From: DASWJZ01 sp038211615
GTDB lineage: Bacteria > Pseudomonadota > Alphaproteobacteria > Rhizobiales > Afifellaceae
Assembly (NCBI GenBank): GCA_038211615.1
Contig: JBBQVL010000007.1
Span: forward strand, 24,701 to 88,700
Length of the DNA stretch: 64,000 nucleotides
Direction of reading: 5' to 3'
Of the stretch, positions 24,166 through 33,785 are shown piece by piece. Numbering within the stretch: position 1 is the first letter of the stretch; every line of letters starts with the position of its first letter. The translations under genes were made by a program, and so were the position numbers. The notes under the pieces were generated by a model that made no database searches, was not told the DNA's origin, and worked only from the letters and a program-made list of their open reading frames with translations.

Positions 24166-25244
24166 CGTGCACCTACCTCCGCGAGGTTTCGGGTCTGCAG
24201 GAAGTGGATGATTTCCGCCAAGGCCTTGTAGAATTCGGGCGGAATCATCCGGTCGACCTCGACACTGTCGTAGAGGGACCTTGCGAGAGGCTTGTCTTCC
24301 ACAACCGGGATCCCATGCTCCTCCGCCGTTTCGCGAATCTTGAGGGCGATGAGATCCTGGCCCTTGGCGACGACCAGCGGCGCGCCGCCCTCGTTGCGGT
24401 GATAGCGGAGCGCCACAGCGAAGTGCGTCGGATTGACGATCACCAGCGTCGCGCGCGGCACCGCCGCGATCATGCGCCGGCGGGTCCGGTCGCGGGCGAG
24501 CGAGCGGAGCCGGGCCTTCACCAGCGGGTCGCCTTCGACCTGCTTGAACTCGTCCTTCATCTCCTGCCGCGTCATCCGCAGGTCGCGCCGCCAGTGGACG
24601 CGCGCCCAGACGAGGTCGGCGGCGACGATGACGATCGTCGCGACGCTCACGGCGGCGAGTATCTTCATCGCCAGCGACAGGATCAGCGCCGGAACCGCCG
24701 CGGGATCGGTATACATGGCGCTCATCACGCGAAGCTGGTCGGATTGCAGGATGACCAGCACCACCACCGCGACGGCGACGAACTTGACGGTGGCCTTGAA
24801 GAACTCCGTCTGTCCGCGCGCCCCGAAGATGCGCTTCGCCCCCTCGCCCGGCGATATCCGCGAAAACTGCGGCCTGATCCGCTCAAACGCGATGCTTGGG
24901 GCATTCTGCAGAAAGGACGCCAGCAGCCCGGCAATCGTGAGCGTGAGGACGACCGGCAGCAGGAAGCGTCCCGCCTCGAATCCGACCGCTGCAACAAGCT
25001 GACTCGCATCGGACCCATTCTCGAGAGGCCACCCTCCCGGATCATCGAGTAAACTTCGCAGGACAAGCGTCAGCCGCAGAGAACGCTCGACCAGGAAGAA
25101 ACTGGCTACCGCCAGTATTCCGACCATCGAGGCGAAGATCGGAGCCTCGCGCGAGACGGGGACATTCCCCTTCTCGACCGCATCCCTGATCTTTCGCTCG
25201 GTAGGTTCTTCGGTTTTGCTGTCTTTGTCGGCCGCTTCTGCCAT
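24162..25244 (-). CDS. flhB: Flagellar export switch protein FlhB
   Basis: FlhB switches export specificity from rod/hook to filament substrates. The 360-residue protein has four membrane segments in residues 35-210, the usual N-terminal pattern (D-S-K-T-E-E-P-T-E-R-K-I-R-D-A), and the self-cleavage motif N-P-T-H at residues 271-274. After it comes the C-terminal cytosolic domain. FliK (10033-11490) is its functional partner. The gene starts 18 bases after fliG. Confidence 0.95.
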   Translation of the reverse strand: MAEAADKDSKTEEPTERKIRDAVEKGNVPVSREAPIFASMVGILAVASFFLVERSLRLTLVLRSLLDDPGGWPLENGSDASQLVAAVGFEAGRFLLPVVLTLTIAGLLASFLQNAPSIAFERIRPQFSRISPGEGAKRIFGARGQTEFFKATVKFVAVAVVVLVILQSDQLRVMSAMYTDPAAVPALILSLAMKILAAVSVATIVIVAADLVWARVHWRRDLRMTRQEMKDEFKQVEGDPLVKARLRSLARDRTRRRMIAAVPRATLVIVNPTHFAVALRYHRNEGGAPLVVAKGQDLIALKIRETAEEHGIPVVEDKPLARSLYDSVEVDRMIPPEFYKALAEIIHFLQTRNLAEVGAR

Positions 25245-25262
25245 GAAAAGCTCGCGGCGACC

Positions 25263-26297
25263 TTATGTCTGCTCGTTTTCGGAAACGTTAATGTCGATCT
25301 CGCCCTTGCCGATCAGCTCCATGATCCGGTCGGAGATGCTGCGGCGCGCGTCGCTGACGGCGCGCGCATCCGGCTCGTCGGCACTTTCCAGCTCGTGCTC
25401 GACGATGCGGCGGGCGCGCGAGGCGATCGAGGATAGCACCAGTTCCCTGAACGCCGCGTCGGTATTGCGGAGCGCCAGCACGACCTGCTCGGAGGGGACC
25501 TGATCGAAGATCGTCATGCGCGCCTTCGGCGTCAGCTTGGCGATGTCTTCGAAGCGGAAGATGAGACGCTTCAGCGCCTTCGCGGTCTCCGGCCGGACCT
25601 CTTCGATATTGGTCAGGATGCCGTCGATGATCTCCTTCTCCATGCGGTTCAGGATATCGGCGATCCGCACGTTGGTGTCGCTGCCCGGCGGCTTCTCCAG
25701 GACGGTCAGCAGCGCATCGTGCATGCTGCTTTCGAGAAGGCGCATGGCGGAGGCGGAGATCGGCCGCAGCGAGGCCATGCGGCGGACGAGATCGTTGCGG
25801 GAGGCTTCCGGCAGGTGGCCGATGACCTTGGCGGCGCTCGCGGGGCGCAGCTTCGAGAGGATCAAGGCCGCGGTCTGCGGGTGCTCGTTGGTCATGAAGT
25901 CGACCAGCGTGGCTTCCGGCGAATCGGACGAACGCTCCCAGACGGTGCTGGTGGTCGTCGTCTGGTTCAGCACGTCGGCCATGACTTCGGAGATCTGCTC
26001 GGTCGGCAGGATTCCGGTGAGGAGCTTCTCCACCTCCTGGGCGGTGCCGAGCAGGCTCATGCCGGCGGCGAACTGATCCGCGAACTCCTGGATCGCCACC
26101 TCCAGCTCCGAGGCCGGGATCGTCCCGAGGTTCGAGGCGGCGCGCGCGATCTCCTTCAGTTCGGCGCTGTCGAAGTGCTTGAGGAGGCGGCTCGCCGCAG
26201 GCTTGCCCATGGCGAGGAGCAGCGCCGCGACCCGGTCGGCGCCCTGCAGCGAACGTGGGGCGGGCGGGGCGGAGAGGACGGCGGCGGCGGAAGGCAT
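25263..26297 (-). CDS. fliG: Flagellar motor switch protein FliG
   Basis: FliG couples the stators to the rotor. The 344-residue product has the typical three helical domains. The middle domain contains E-H-P-Q-T-A-A-L-I-L-S-K-L and the C-terminal domain the torque helix pattern F-D-Q-V-P-S-E-Q-V-V-L-A-L-R-N-T-D. It follows fliN by 3 bases and precedes flhB, together with fliM forming the switch gene group. Confidence 0.95.
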   Translation of the reverse strand: MPSAAAVLSAPPAPRSLQGADRVAALLLAMGKPAASRLLKHFDSAELKEIARAASNLGTIPASELEVAIQEFADQFAAGMSLLGTAQEVEKLLTGILPTEQISEVMADVLNQTTTTSTVWERSSDSPEATLVDFMTNEHPQTAALILSKLRPASAAKVIGHLPEASRNDLVRRMASLRPISASAMRLLESSMHDALLTVLEKPPGSDTNVRIADILNRMEKEIIDGILTNIEEVRPETAKALKRLIFRFEDIAKLTPKARMTIFDQVPSEQVVLALRNTDAAFRELVLSSIASRARRIVEHELESADEPDARAVSDARRSISDRIMELIGKGEIDINVSENEQT

Positions 26298-26300
26298 CTC

Positions 26301-26684
26301 CTAGGCCGCTTTGCCTGCGGGACGGGATGCGACAATCTCGGTCAGCGAGATGCCGAAGCGCGTGTTGTCGTCGTCCATGACCACAAGCTGGCCGCGCGCC
26401 ACGACGCGCCCGTTCACGACGACGTCGACCGGCTCGCCAACGCGGTTGTCGAGCGGCACGATGGCGCCGCGCGAGAGCTTCATCAGCTCCGAAACCGGCA
26501 TCTTCGTGGAGCCGAGGATGACCTGCACCGTCACCGGAATGCTCATCACCGAATCGAGGCTGAGCGAGCTCTCGCCGCTCGCCGTCGGCTTCAGCTCCGG
26601 AGCCTCGAAAGTCCGGCCGAAGCCGACCGGCGGAAGCTCCGCCGCGACAGCACCGTTCTCGATCACAGCCTCACTCATGTTCAC
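26301..26684 (-). CDS. fliN: Flagellar motor switch protein FliN
   Basis: FliN forms the lower C ring with FliM. The 127-residue product has a variable N-terminal part and the conserved SpoA-type domain from about residue 45: V-M-S-I-P-V-T-V-Q-V-I-L-G, then L-M-K-L-S-R-G-A-I-V-P-L-D and G-E-P-V-D-V-V-V-N-G-R-V-V-A-R-G. It ends 3 bases before fliG. Confidence 0.95.
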   Translation of the reverse strand: MNMSEAVIENGAVAAELPPVGFGRTFEAPELKPTASGESSLSLDSVMSIPVTVQVILGSTKMPVSELMKLSRGAIVPLDNRVGEPVDVVVNGRVVARGQLVVMDDDNTRFGISLTEIVASRPAGKAA

Positions 26685-26776
26685 CGTACTCGCCCGACAT
26701 CGCCAGGTGATCCTTTACTCGGTCGCACACGCGGTCTCACACCGGCCGCGGTCCACGCAGGTGGGCAGCCAGCCGC

Positions 26777-27301
26777 TCAACCCGCTCCACCCGCCGCTCG
26801 CAACGTCTTGACGCTTGGCGCCAGGCGAAACTCGCGGCCTGCATGATGCTGGATCGGAGGCGTCGTTCCCTCGGCCGCCTCCGCTTCCCTGCCCTCAAGC
26901 CGGCGATTGTCGCTGCCGAACTTTAAGATTTCATTTTTCAACCCGACGGGATCGCCGTCCGCGCCGGCCCGCGCCATGCGCCGGGAATAAGTGCCCACCT
27001 CGTCGGACCGGCTGGCGCCGGCCTCGCTCCCCGGACGCGCAGCGGCTTCCAGACGCGCCGCAAGCCTGCGTCCCTCCTCGATGACGGCCTCAAGCCGTTC
27101 GAGGACATCGCGCCCCTCGCCGCCGAGCTGCCGCACCGCCTCGCCGATGGTATCGGCAGCGCGGCTCGTCTGGCCGAAAACCTCAATGTACTGAACCTGA
27201 TAGCCGCGGAGCCGCTTCAGCTCCCGATACATCGTTCCGACCCGCAGGCTGGTCAGCAGCAGCGCCAGGAACAGCACCGCATCGATCACGTAAGAGGTCA
27301 T
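26777..27301 (-). CDS. Small membrane coiled-coil protein of the flagellar operon (DUF6468-like)
   Basis: The 174-residue product has one N-terminal membrane helix (residues 5-23; V-I-D-A-V-L-F-L-A-L-L-L-T-S-L) and then a helical, probably coiled-coil stretch (residues 24-95) with many Arg, Glu and Leu. The rest is low complexity. It resembles alphaproteobacterial proteins filed under DUF6468 that sit beside fliM; this is from memory. The ATG at 27301 overlaps the fliM stop as ATGA, so it is co-translated with fliM. Its function is not known; a motor- or placement-related role would be a guess. Confidence 0.7.
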   Translation of the reverse strand: MTSYVIDAVLFLALLLTSLRVGTMYRELKRLRGYQVQYIEVFGQTSRAADTIGEAVRQLGGEGRDVLERLEAVIEEGRRLAARLEAAARPGSEAGASRSDEVGTYSRRMARAGADGDPVGLKNEILKFGSDNRRLEGREAEAAEGTTPPIQHHAGREFRLAPSVKTLRAAGGAG

Positions 27302-28224
27302 GACTCCATCCTCGCAGGACGCTCCAGCGTCTCGTCGACCCGCAGCGTATAGGCTCCTTCCAGCTGCCCGACCTCGCAGGTGAAGAGCGGCTGGCTGTTG
27401 CACTCCAGCCTGATCCGGCCGTCGATCCGCGCGTCGAGCGGAATGACCTGGCCGACCCGGAACGCGGCGACCTCGGCCAGCGTCACCTGGCGCTCCTCGA
27501 GGATCGCGGTGAGCTGCACGTCGGTCTTCTTGATCTCGCGCTGCATCTGGAAATAGAGGCCGGCCTCGGGCGAATCGGCGCTCGGCTCTTCGCCGGGGGC
27601 GCCCGTCGGCGTGCGCGTCGCGCGGACGGCGGCTTCCGGGATGACGAGCTGCAGCCGGCCGACACGTCCTGCGGCGCGAAGCTCAAACCTCGCGACGACG
27701 GCCTTGCTGTCGCGGTTGTCGATGCTGACGGTGTCCATCGCCGTCTCGATCCGCTCGAACACCAGCGTCAGCGCCGACGAGACGGGGGCGAGCGACGCCT
27801 GCAGCGCCCTTGCCGCCACGCTCAGCACGGCGCGCGAGACGTTCTTCTCGATATGCGAGAACCGCCGCTTCGCCTCGAACGGCGGCTCCGCGCCGTCGCC
27901 GCCGAACGCCAGCTCCGTGATGGCGTAGACGAAGGCCCGGTCGATGGTGAAGACGATGCGCGAGCGCCATTCGGGAACCGCGAAGATCGCCGCGATGCCC
28001 TCTTCGTGAATCGCGTCGAGGACTTTCCCGAGCGGCTCGGCCTGGATGTCCTTGAAGACGTATTGCGGTGGCGTCGCGAACACCTCGCGCAGCGCGTCCA
28101 CATTGGCGACGAGCATCCGCTCGAACACCGTCTGCAGGCGGGGATAGCGCGTCGCGGAGAAGGCGGCCTTGTCGAAAAGGCGAACGACCGAGGACTGGTC
28201 TTCGATGCGCTGCGCCGCAGCCAT
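27298..28224 (-). CDS. fliM: Flagellar motor switch protein FliM
   Basis: FliM is the C-ring protein that binds CheY-P and FliG. The 308-residue product has a FliM-type core (L-L-V-A-N-V-D-A-L-R-E-like segment near residue 40, E-L-A-F-G-G-D-G near 95) and a C-terminal SpoA domain near residues 220-300 with F-R-V-G-Q-V-I-P-L-D-A. The family is strongly diverged in rhizobia. The ATG at 28224 lies one base before the motA stop codon; the open frame further upstream runs through motA and is not FliM-like. Confidence 0.88.
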   Translation of the reverse strand: MAAAQRIEDQSSVVRLFDKAAFSATRYPRLQTVFERMLVANVDALREVFATPPQYVFKDIQAEPLGKVLDAIHEEGIAAIFAVPEWRSRIVFTIDRAFVYAITELAFGGDGAEPPFEAKRRFSHIEKNVSRAVLSVAARALQASLAPVSSALTLVFERIETAMDTVSIDNRDSKAVVARFELRAAGRVGRLQLVIPEAAVRATRTPTGAPGEEPSADSPEAGLYFQMQREIKKTDVQLTAILEERQVTLAEVAAFRVGQVIPLDARIDGRIRLECNSQPLFTCEVGQLEGAYTLRVDETLERPARMES

Positions 28225-28225
28225 T

Positions 28226-29131
28226 TCAGGCCGCCACCGGTTCCGCCTGCGGCATGCCGCCGCCGGCGGCCTTCGCCGATCCGCCGGCGATCGTCGCGTG
28301 TTCCACCTCGTCGATCGACGGACGATCGTGCGCCGAGATGGTCTTGCGCCCATGCTCGAGCGCGATCTGCGGCATGGCGCCGTTCATGAAGGCGAGCAGC
28401 GTCTGCTTGATGACCACCAGCTTGCGGCACTGCTTTTCGCGCACGACCTTGATCTTGTTGGCGAGCGGCGAGACGACGCCGTAGGACAGAAAGATGCCGG
28501 CAAACGTGCCGACCAGCGCGGCGCCGATGAGATGCCCGAGCAGATCGGGCGACTGGTCGAGGGCGCCCATCGCCTTGATCACGCCGAGCACCGCCGCGAC
28601 GATGCCGAGCGCCGGAAGGCACTCCGCGACGGAGGACAGCGCGTAATAGGGCTTCAGCTTGTCGCGGACGCTGGTCTGGATCTCCTCGTCCATCAGGGAC
28701 TCGATCTCGTGCGGCCGGGCGTTCCCGATGATGATGAGGCGACCGTAGTCGCAGATGAAATCCGTCAGCTCCTTGTCCTTCAGCACCTTGTCGAAGCGCT
28801 TGAAGATCTCCGATTCCTGTGGATTGTCGACGTGCGCCTCGGCCTCGTTGCGCGACTTTCCGCGCAGCTCGCGCATCAGCGCGTAGAGCAGACCGAGGAG
28901 CTGCAGATAATCCTTCGGCTTGGTCGCGCTGGCGAAAATCGCCTGCTTCATCGCCTTGCCGGCGTCGAACACCGTCGCCATCGGATTGGCGATGATGAAG
29001 GTCCCAAGCGCCGAGCCGCCGATGATGACGAACTCCCAGGGCTGCCAGATCACGCTGAGATGTCCGCCGAGCGCGGCAAACCCGCCGAAAAGGGAAGCCA
29101 GGGCTATCGCAAGGCCGATGAGAAAATTCAA
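28226..29131 (-). CDS. motA: Flagellar motor stator protein MotA
   Basis: MotA is the membrane half of the proton-driven stator. The 301-residue product has four membrane segments (residues 1-25, 30-50, 165-190, 200-225) and the conserved loop with M-R-E-L-R-G-K-S-R-N and the segment C-L-P-A-L-G-I-V-A-A-V-L-G-V-I-K-A-M. It is the first gene of the long minus-strand flagellar run. A 123-base gap separates it from the divergent DUF1217-flgF-fliI operon and should hold both promoters. Confidence 0.95.
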   Translation of the reverse strand: MNFLIGLAIALASLFGGFAALGGHLSVIWQPWEFVIIGGSALGTFIIANPMATVFDAGKAMKQAIFASATKPKDYLQLLGLLYALMRELRGKSRNEAEAHVDNPQESEIFKRFDKVLKDKELTDFICDYGRLIIIGNARPHEIESLMDEEIQTSVRDKLKPYYALSSVAECLPALGIVAAVLGVIKAMGALDQSPDLLGHLIGAALVGTFAGIFLSYGVVSPLANKIKVVREKQCRKLVVIKQTLLAFMNGAMPQIALEHGRKTISAHDRPSIDEVEHATIAGGSAKAAGGGMPQAEPVAA

Positions 29132-29254
29132 AGCCGCACCCTGATCGTTTCACCCTGGGGGTACGGCGCGAGGCTTGCGCCAAACTGATGTTCCCGCACC
29201 AGCTTCGGACAAGTTCGGCCGGCGATAACCCGAAGAACTGCTTCGGAGATTCGC

Positions 29255-30037
29255 GTGCTGACCACGACGGCCTCGTATCGCATGCTGTCGAGCGACATGA
29301 CGAAATCGCTCGCCCGCACCGCAGCCAGCCCGAACGTGGAACGCGACTCGACGTATTATCTGGCGAACATCACCAAGGTGAAGTCCATCAAGGACTTCCT
29401 CGCCAACGACCGCGTCTTCGCCTATGCGATGAAGGCCGCCGGCCTCGGGGACATGACCTATGCCAAGGCCTTCATGCGCAAGGTGCTGGAAGGCGGCGTC
29501 GATTCCAGCAACAGCTTTGCCAACAGTCTCGCCGACCATCGCTACCGGGACTTCGCCGCGACCTTCAACTTCCAGCGCTATGGCGCAACGGCGACGGCCT
29601 TCACCCGCACCCAGCAGGGGACGGTGGACAATTATGTGCGACAGACGCTCGAGGAGACCGCCGGCAAGCAGAATGAGGGTGTCCGCCTCGCGCTCTACTT
29701 CCAGCGCAAGGCGTCCGGCATCACCAGCGCCTACAGCATCCTCGCCGATCCCGCCCTGCTGAAGGTCGCGCAGACGGCGCTCAGTATCCCCTCCGAGACG
29801 GGCTCGCAGGATATCGACCGCCAGGCCTCTCTCATCACTGCGCGCCTCAAGGTGACCGACCTGCAGGACCCGAAGAAGCTCGAGAAATTCCTCACCCGCT
29901 TTACCAGCCTCTACGAGCTGCAGAATTCCACGGCCACGACGTCGCCCTCGGTCATGCTGATTTCCGGGCCGACGGAATCGGGGATCGGCCAGGATCTCCT
30001 TCTCACCCTGCAGAATATGAAGCTCGGCGGAGCCTGA
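29255..30037 (+). CDS. DUF1217 protein of the flagellar cluster
   Basis: The 260-residue product belongs to the DUF1217 type found upstream of flgF in rhizobial flagellar clusters; the function is not established. It has no signal peptide. The sequence shows F-L-A-N-D-R-V-F-A-Y-A-M-K-A-A-G-L and R-Y-R-D-F-A-A-T-F-N-F-Q-R-Y-G, which recur in the family. The GTG start at 29255 follows a GGAG motif. It is followed by flgF after 3 bases, so it is probably the first gene of a flgF-fliI operon. Confidence 0.82.
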   Translation: MLTTTASYRMLSSDMTKSLARTAASPNVERDSTYYLANITKVKSIKDFLANDRVFAYAMKAAGLGDMTYAKAFMRKVLEGGVDSSNSFANSLADHRYRDFAATFNFQRYGATATAFTRTQQGTVDNYVRQTLEETAGKQNEGVRLALYFQRKASGITSAYSILADPALLKVAQTALSIPSETGSQDIDRQASLITARLKVTDLQDPKKLEKFLTRFTSLYELQNSTATTSPSVMLISGPTESGIGQDLLLTLQNMKLGGA

Positions 30038-30040
30038 TCC

Positions 30041-30766
30041 ATGGATTCCTCGCTGTATGTCGCGCTCTCGGCGCAGGTGGCGCTCGAGCGGAGGCTCGAT
30101 ACGATCGCGCAGAACGTCGCCAACCTCAGCACGGTCGGCTACCGCGCCGACGAGGTGAAATTCGACGCCATGCTCTCCAAGGCCGGCAGCGATTCCACCG
30201 CCTTCGTGTCTTCCGGCGATACCTTCATCTCGCGCCGCGCCGGCGGGCTGACGAAGACCGACAACGATCTCGACGTCGCCGTGCAGGGCGAGGGATGGCT
30301 CGCCATCAACACGCCGAGCGGCGTCGTCTACACGCGCGACGGCCGCATGCGCATGCTGGCGAGCGGCGAGCTGCAGACGCTGAACGGCTACGCGGTGCTG
30401 GATGTCGGCCGCGCGCCGCTCAGCCTCGATCCGGGCGCCGGCCCTCCCGTCATCGCGCGCGACGGAATGATCACGCAGCACGGTCAGCAGGTAGGCGCGA
30501 TCGGCCTGTTCAGCATCGACCCGGCGACGAACCTCAAGCGCTTCGAAAATTCCGGCGTCATCCCGGAAGGAAACGCGAGCGAGATCCTGGATTTCTCCAC
30601 CAACGGCGTCGTGCAGGGCTTCGTGGAAGACGCGAACATCAATCCGATCTCGGAGATATCAAAGCTCATCGCGGTGACGCGCGCATTCGAGGCGGCAAGC
30701 TCGACGATCGAGACTTCCGACAGCACGGCGCAGCAGGCGATCAAGACGCTCGGCGACACCACATGA
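30041..30766 (+). CDS. flgF: Flagellar proximal rod protein FlgF
   Basis: FlgF is a rod subunit. The 241-residue product starts M-D-S-S-L-Y-V-A-L-S-A-Q-V-A-L-E and has the rod signature I-A-Q-N-V-A-N-L-S-T-V-G-Y-R. The middle has F-I-S-R-R-A-G-G-L-T-K-T-D-N-D-L-D-V-A and the C-terminal helix E-I-S-K-L-I-A-V-T-R-A-F-E. It is on the plus strand, between the DUF1217 gene and fliI. Confidence 0.94.
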   Translation: MDSSLYVALSAQVALERRLDTIAQNVANLSTVGYRADEVKFDAMLSKAGSDSTAFVSSGDTFISRRAGGLTKTDNDLDVAVQGEGWLAINTPSGVVYTRDGRMRMLASGELQTLNGYAVLDVGRAPLSLDPGAGPPVIARDGMITQHGQQVGAIGLFSIDPATNLKRFENSGVIPEGNASEILDFSTNGVVQGFVEDANINPISEISKLIAVTRAFEAASSTIETSDSTAQQAIKTLGDTT

Positions 30767-30819
30767 TCGTGGTGGCCGCGCCGCCCCGCGCGCCCTCGCG
30801 TCCTCGAGCGAGCTGATCC

Positions 30820-32160
30820 ATGCACGCCCTCGACAGCCTGCGCCGTCAGGTCGCGCTCGCCCGGGCCAATGTGCCGATGATCCGCGTCAGCGGATTGGTG
30901 AGCGAGATCGCGCCGGCGCTCTATCGGGTCGCGGGGCTGTCGCGCTTCGTCAACCTCGGCGAGACGGTGACGCTGAAGACGGAATCCGGCGCGCAGCTCG
31001 GCGAGGTCATCCGCATCGACGACGCCTCGATCAGCGTCAAGCCCTTCGACGCCAGCGTCACCGGCGGCATCGGGATTTCCGCGGAAAGCTCTGGCGCGCT
31101 GCTGCTCTTTCCGCATGCGAGCTGGAAAGGCCGCGTGCTGAACGCGCTCGGCCAGCCGCTTGACGGCGCCGGGCCTCTTGCCCTGGGCGAAACCGGACTG
31201 GCGGTCGAAAATGAGCCGCCGACGGCGATGCAGCGCGGGCGCGTCACGCGTGGCGTCCGCACCGGCGTCCGTGTCGTCGATACCTTCACGCCGCTTTGCG
31301 CCGGGCAGCGCATCGGCGTGTTCGCCGGCTCCGGCGTCGGCAAGTCGACGCTTCTCGCCATGCTGGCGCATGCGAAGGGGTTCGACACCGTGGTGCTGGC
31401 GCTGGTCGGCGAGCGCGGCCGCGAGGTGCGCGAGTTTCTCGAGGATACGCTTGGCGAGCGGCGGGCGAACGCCGTCGCGATCGTGTCGACCGGCGACGAG
31501 AGCGCCGCGATGCGCCGGATGGCGCCAAAATCCGCCATGACCATCGCCGAGCACTTCCGTGATCGCGGCGAGTCGGTGCTGCTCATCATGGATTCGGTGA
31601 CGCGCTTTGCGCATGCGGCGCGCGAGATCGCGCTTGCCGCGGGCGAGCCGGCGGTTGCGCGCGGCTACGCCCCGAGCGTCTTCAGCGATCTTCCGAAACT
31701 GCTGGAGCGCGCCGGGCCCGGAATCTCCGGCGGCGGGTCGATCACCGGCATATTCGCGGTGCTGGTCGACGGCGACGACCACAACGATCCCGTCGCCGAC
31801 GCCATCCGCGGCACCCTCGACGGACACATCGTCCTCGACCGCGCCATCGCCGACCAGGGCCGCTACCCGGCGGTCAACGTGCTCTCCTCCGTGTCGCGGC
31901 TTGCCGACCATGTCTGGAGCGCCGAGGAACGGAACCTCGTATTGAAGCTCCGCGCCATGATCGCCCGCTTCGAGGACACGCGCGACCTCCGCCTGATGGG
32001 CGGCTACCAGGCGGGACAGGACCCCGAGCTCGACAAGGCCATCACCTTCGTGCCGCGGATCTACGAAGGCATGATCCAGGGCCCCGGCACTGTCAGCCAC
32101 GACGCATTCAAAGAGCTCGCGATGGCGATGCAGCCGCCCGAGAGCCAGCGGGCGGCGTGA
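30820..32160 (+). CDS. fliI: Flagellar export ATPase FliI
   Basis: FliI is the F1-beta-like ATPase of the flagellar export system. The 446-residue protein has Walker A G-S-G-V-G-K-S-T at residues 170-177, the Walker B region with L-L-I-M-D-S-V-T-R-F-A and the type III ATPase signature P-S-V-F-S-D-L-P-K-L-L-E-R-A-G. It acts with the FliH-like protein. The start is 53 bases after flgF. It faces the cyclase gene convergently with a 29-base gap. Confidence 0.95.
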   Translation: MHALDSLRRQVALARANVPMIRVSGLVSEIAPALYRVAGLSRFVNLGETVTLKTESGAQLGEVIRIDDASISVKPFDASVTGGIGISAESSGALLLFPHASWKGRVLNALGQPLDGAGPLALGETGLAVENEPPTAMQRGRVTRGVRTGVRVVDTFTPLCAGQRIGVFAGSGVGKSTLLAMLAHAKGFDTVVLALVGERGREVREFLEDTLGERRANAVAIVSTGDESAAMRRMAPKSAMTIAEHFRDRGESVLLIMDSVTRFAHAAREIALAAGEPAVARGYAPSVFSDLPKLLERAGPGISGGGSITGIFAVLVDGDDHNDPVADAIRGTLDGHIVLDRAIADQGRYPAVNVLSSVSRLADHVWSAEERNLVLKLRAMIARFEDTRDLRLMGGYQAGQDPELDKAITFVPRIYEGMIQGPGTVSHDAFKELAMAMQPPESQRAA

Positions 32161-32189
32161 TCGCGGCGCTGTGCGGCAGCGCCCTCCGA

Positions 32190-33785
32190 CTATTGCGCCG
32201 GCGCTTCCTTGATTGAGCGGTGCCCCAGCGCCGAGAGCGCTTCCGCGAGCCGCCTCCGGGTTCGATCGACTGCGTCGTCGTCCATCGCCTCGAGATCGAG
32301 GAAGATATCGACCCCGGTCGCGTGCTCGCTGATCACCTGCGCGCGCTGCGTGAATTCGCCGAGCATGCCCTCCACGGAATAGGGGACAACTTCGCGGCTT
32401 ATGCCTTTCATCGCGATCGGAGGCAGCGGCTGCGCGCGAACGATGTCGCGCACCAGGGCGTAGGTCTCGTAGCTCAGGCAGATCCCGCCCGGCTCCGCAA
32501 CCGCCTGCAAGCGTGCGGCAAGGTTCGCCTCGGCGCCGATGATCGTGTAGTCCATCCGATCCTCGCTGCCGAAATTGCCGACGTTGCAATAGCCGGTGTT
32601 GATGCCCATCCGCGCCATGAAGGGCTTCTCGATCCCGCGCGCGCGCCAGTCGACGTTGAGCTTCTCGAGCCGGCGCTGCATGTCGACCGCCATGGCGAGA
32701 CAGGCGCGTGCGTCCTCCTCCACGCCCCGGGTTTCCGGGTCTCCGAAGAAAGCCAGGATTGCATCGCCGATGAACTTGTCGACGGTCGCGCCGTGGCGCA
32801 GCGCGATGTTCGACATCTCGGTGAAATACTCGTTCAGCAGCGAGGTCAGGTCTTCCGGCTGAAGACGCTCGGAGATCGCGGTGAAATCCTTGATGTCGGA
32901 GAAGAAGATCGTGAGCTTCTTGCGCTCGGTTGCGATCGCCACGTCGCGCTGGCCGCTGAAGATGCTCTTGTAGATCTGCGGCGAGAGATATTTGGCGATC
33001 TTCATGGAGATCGTCGCGAGGAAATCGTTGGCCTCGACCAGCTCGCGGTTCATCCCACGGATCAGCCGCGACTGGCGACGCTGCAGCACGAGGAAGGTGA
33101 TCCCGGCCGCGCCGGACAGCGCGAAATAGAGCAGCAGATATTTGAACGAGAACATGTTAGCGGCGAGCGGCTGGATGACCGATATCTCCTGGATGCCGCG
33201 CACGTCTCCAACCTTCCAGTCCGTCTTCGGGCTGTCGGGGTGGGTGTTGTGGCAGGAAACGCAGACCTGGCCCATGACCACCGGCGAGGCCATGCGAACG
33301 GATCGCTCGAGCGGCGAGCCCGCCACCTCCGTGACCACCTGCTTCGGATCTGCACGCAGCTCTGAAAGCGCGCGAAGCTCGAACGGGTCCAGCTTGTGCG
33401 ATTCCCGGCCCCTGAAGGGAAGATCGGACATAAAGGCATACTTCACCGATCCGTCATGCGCGCTTATGCGCTTGCCGAGCTCGATCGACAGCGTCGCGGG
33501 AATAGGTATTCCACCCGGGACGTTCAGGTAGTTGTTCGTCGTCGTTACGGTGCCGCCATGCGCCGCCAGAACCCGGCCCACCACGTCGCTCGCATAGAAG
33601 CTCCGCATGTCGTCGATGATCCCGCCGATCTCGTTCGCCTGGTTGCGTACCAGCCGCTCCGACAGGTCGCGAAGGTCAAGCCACACGGCGAGAGGAAGGC
33701 CGATCAGGCCGAGGACGACGGCCGCCGCGAGCAGCGGCCCGATAGTCTGCTGCTGGCGTACGATGCGCTCTTCCAGGCCAGCCAT
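32190..33785 (-). CDS. Membrane adenylate cyclase with periplasmic heme-c sensor domain
   Basis: The 531-residue protein has a membrane helix at residues 16-36, a periplasmic domain at 37-212, a second helix at 214-234 and a class III cyclase domain from about 285 to 470. The periplasmic part carries C-V-S-C-H (175-179), a c-type heme attachment motif, within a DUF3365-like domain. The cyclase has both metal Asp (Asp297 and Asp341), Asn421 and Arg425 for catalysis, and Lys337 and Asp412, which select adenine. It should make cAMP in response to redox, gas or ligand binding at the heme. It is not translationally linked to the flagellar genes but sits at their edge. Confidence 0.88.
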   Translation of the reverse strand: MAGLEERIVRQQQTIGPLLAAAVVLGLIGLPLAVWLDLRDLSERLVRNQANEIGGIIDDMRSFYASDVVGRVLAAHGGTVTTTNNYLNVPGGIPIPATLSIELGKRISAHDGSVKYAFMSDLPFRGRESHKLDPFELRALSELRADPKQVVTEVAGSPLERSVRMASPVVMGQVCVSCHNTHPDSPKTDWKVGDVRGIQEISVIQPLAANMFSFKYLLLYFALSGAAGITFLVLQRRQSRLIRGMNRELVEANDFLATISMKIAKYLSPQIYKSIFSGQRDVAIATERKKLTIFFSDIKDFTAISERLQPEDLTSLLNEYFTEMSNIALRHGATVDKFIGDAILAFFGDPETRGVEEDARACLAMAVDMQRRLEKLNVDWRARGIEKPFMARMGINTGYCNVGNFGSEDRMDYTIIGAEANLAARLQAVAEPGGICLSYETYALVRDIVRAQPLPPIAMKGISREVVPYSVEGMLGEFTQRAQVISEHATGVDIFLDLEAMDDDAVDRTRRRLAEALSALGHRSIKEAPAQ

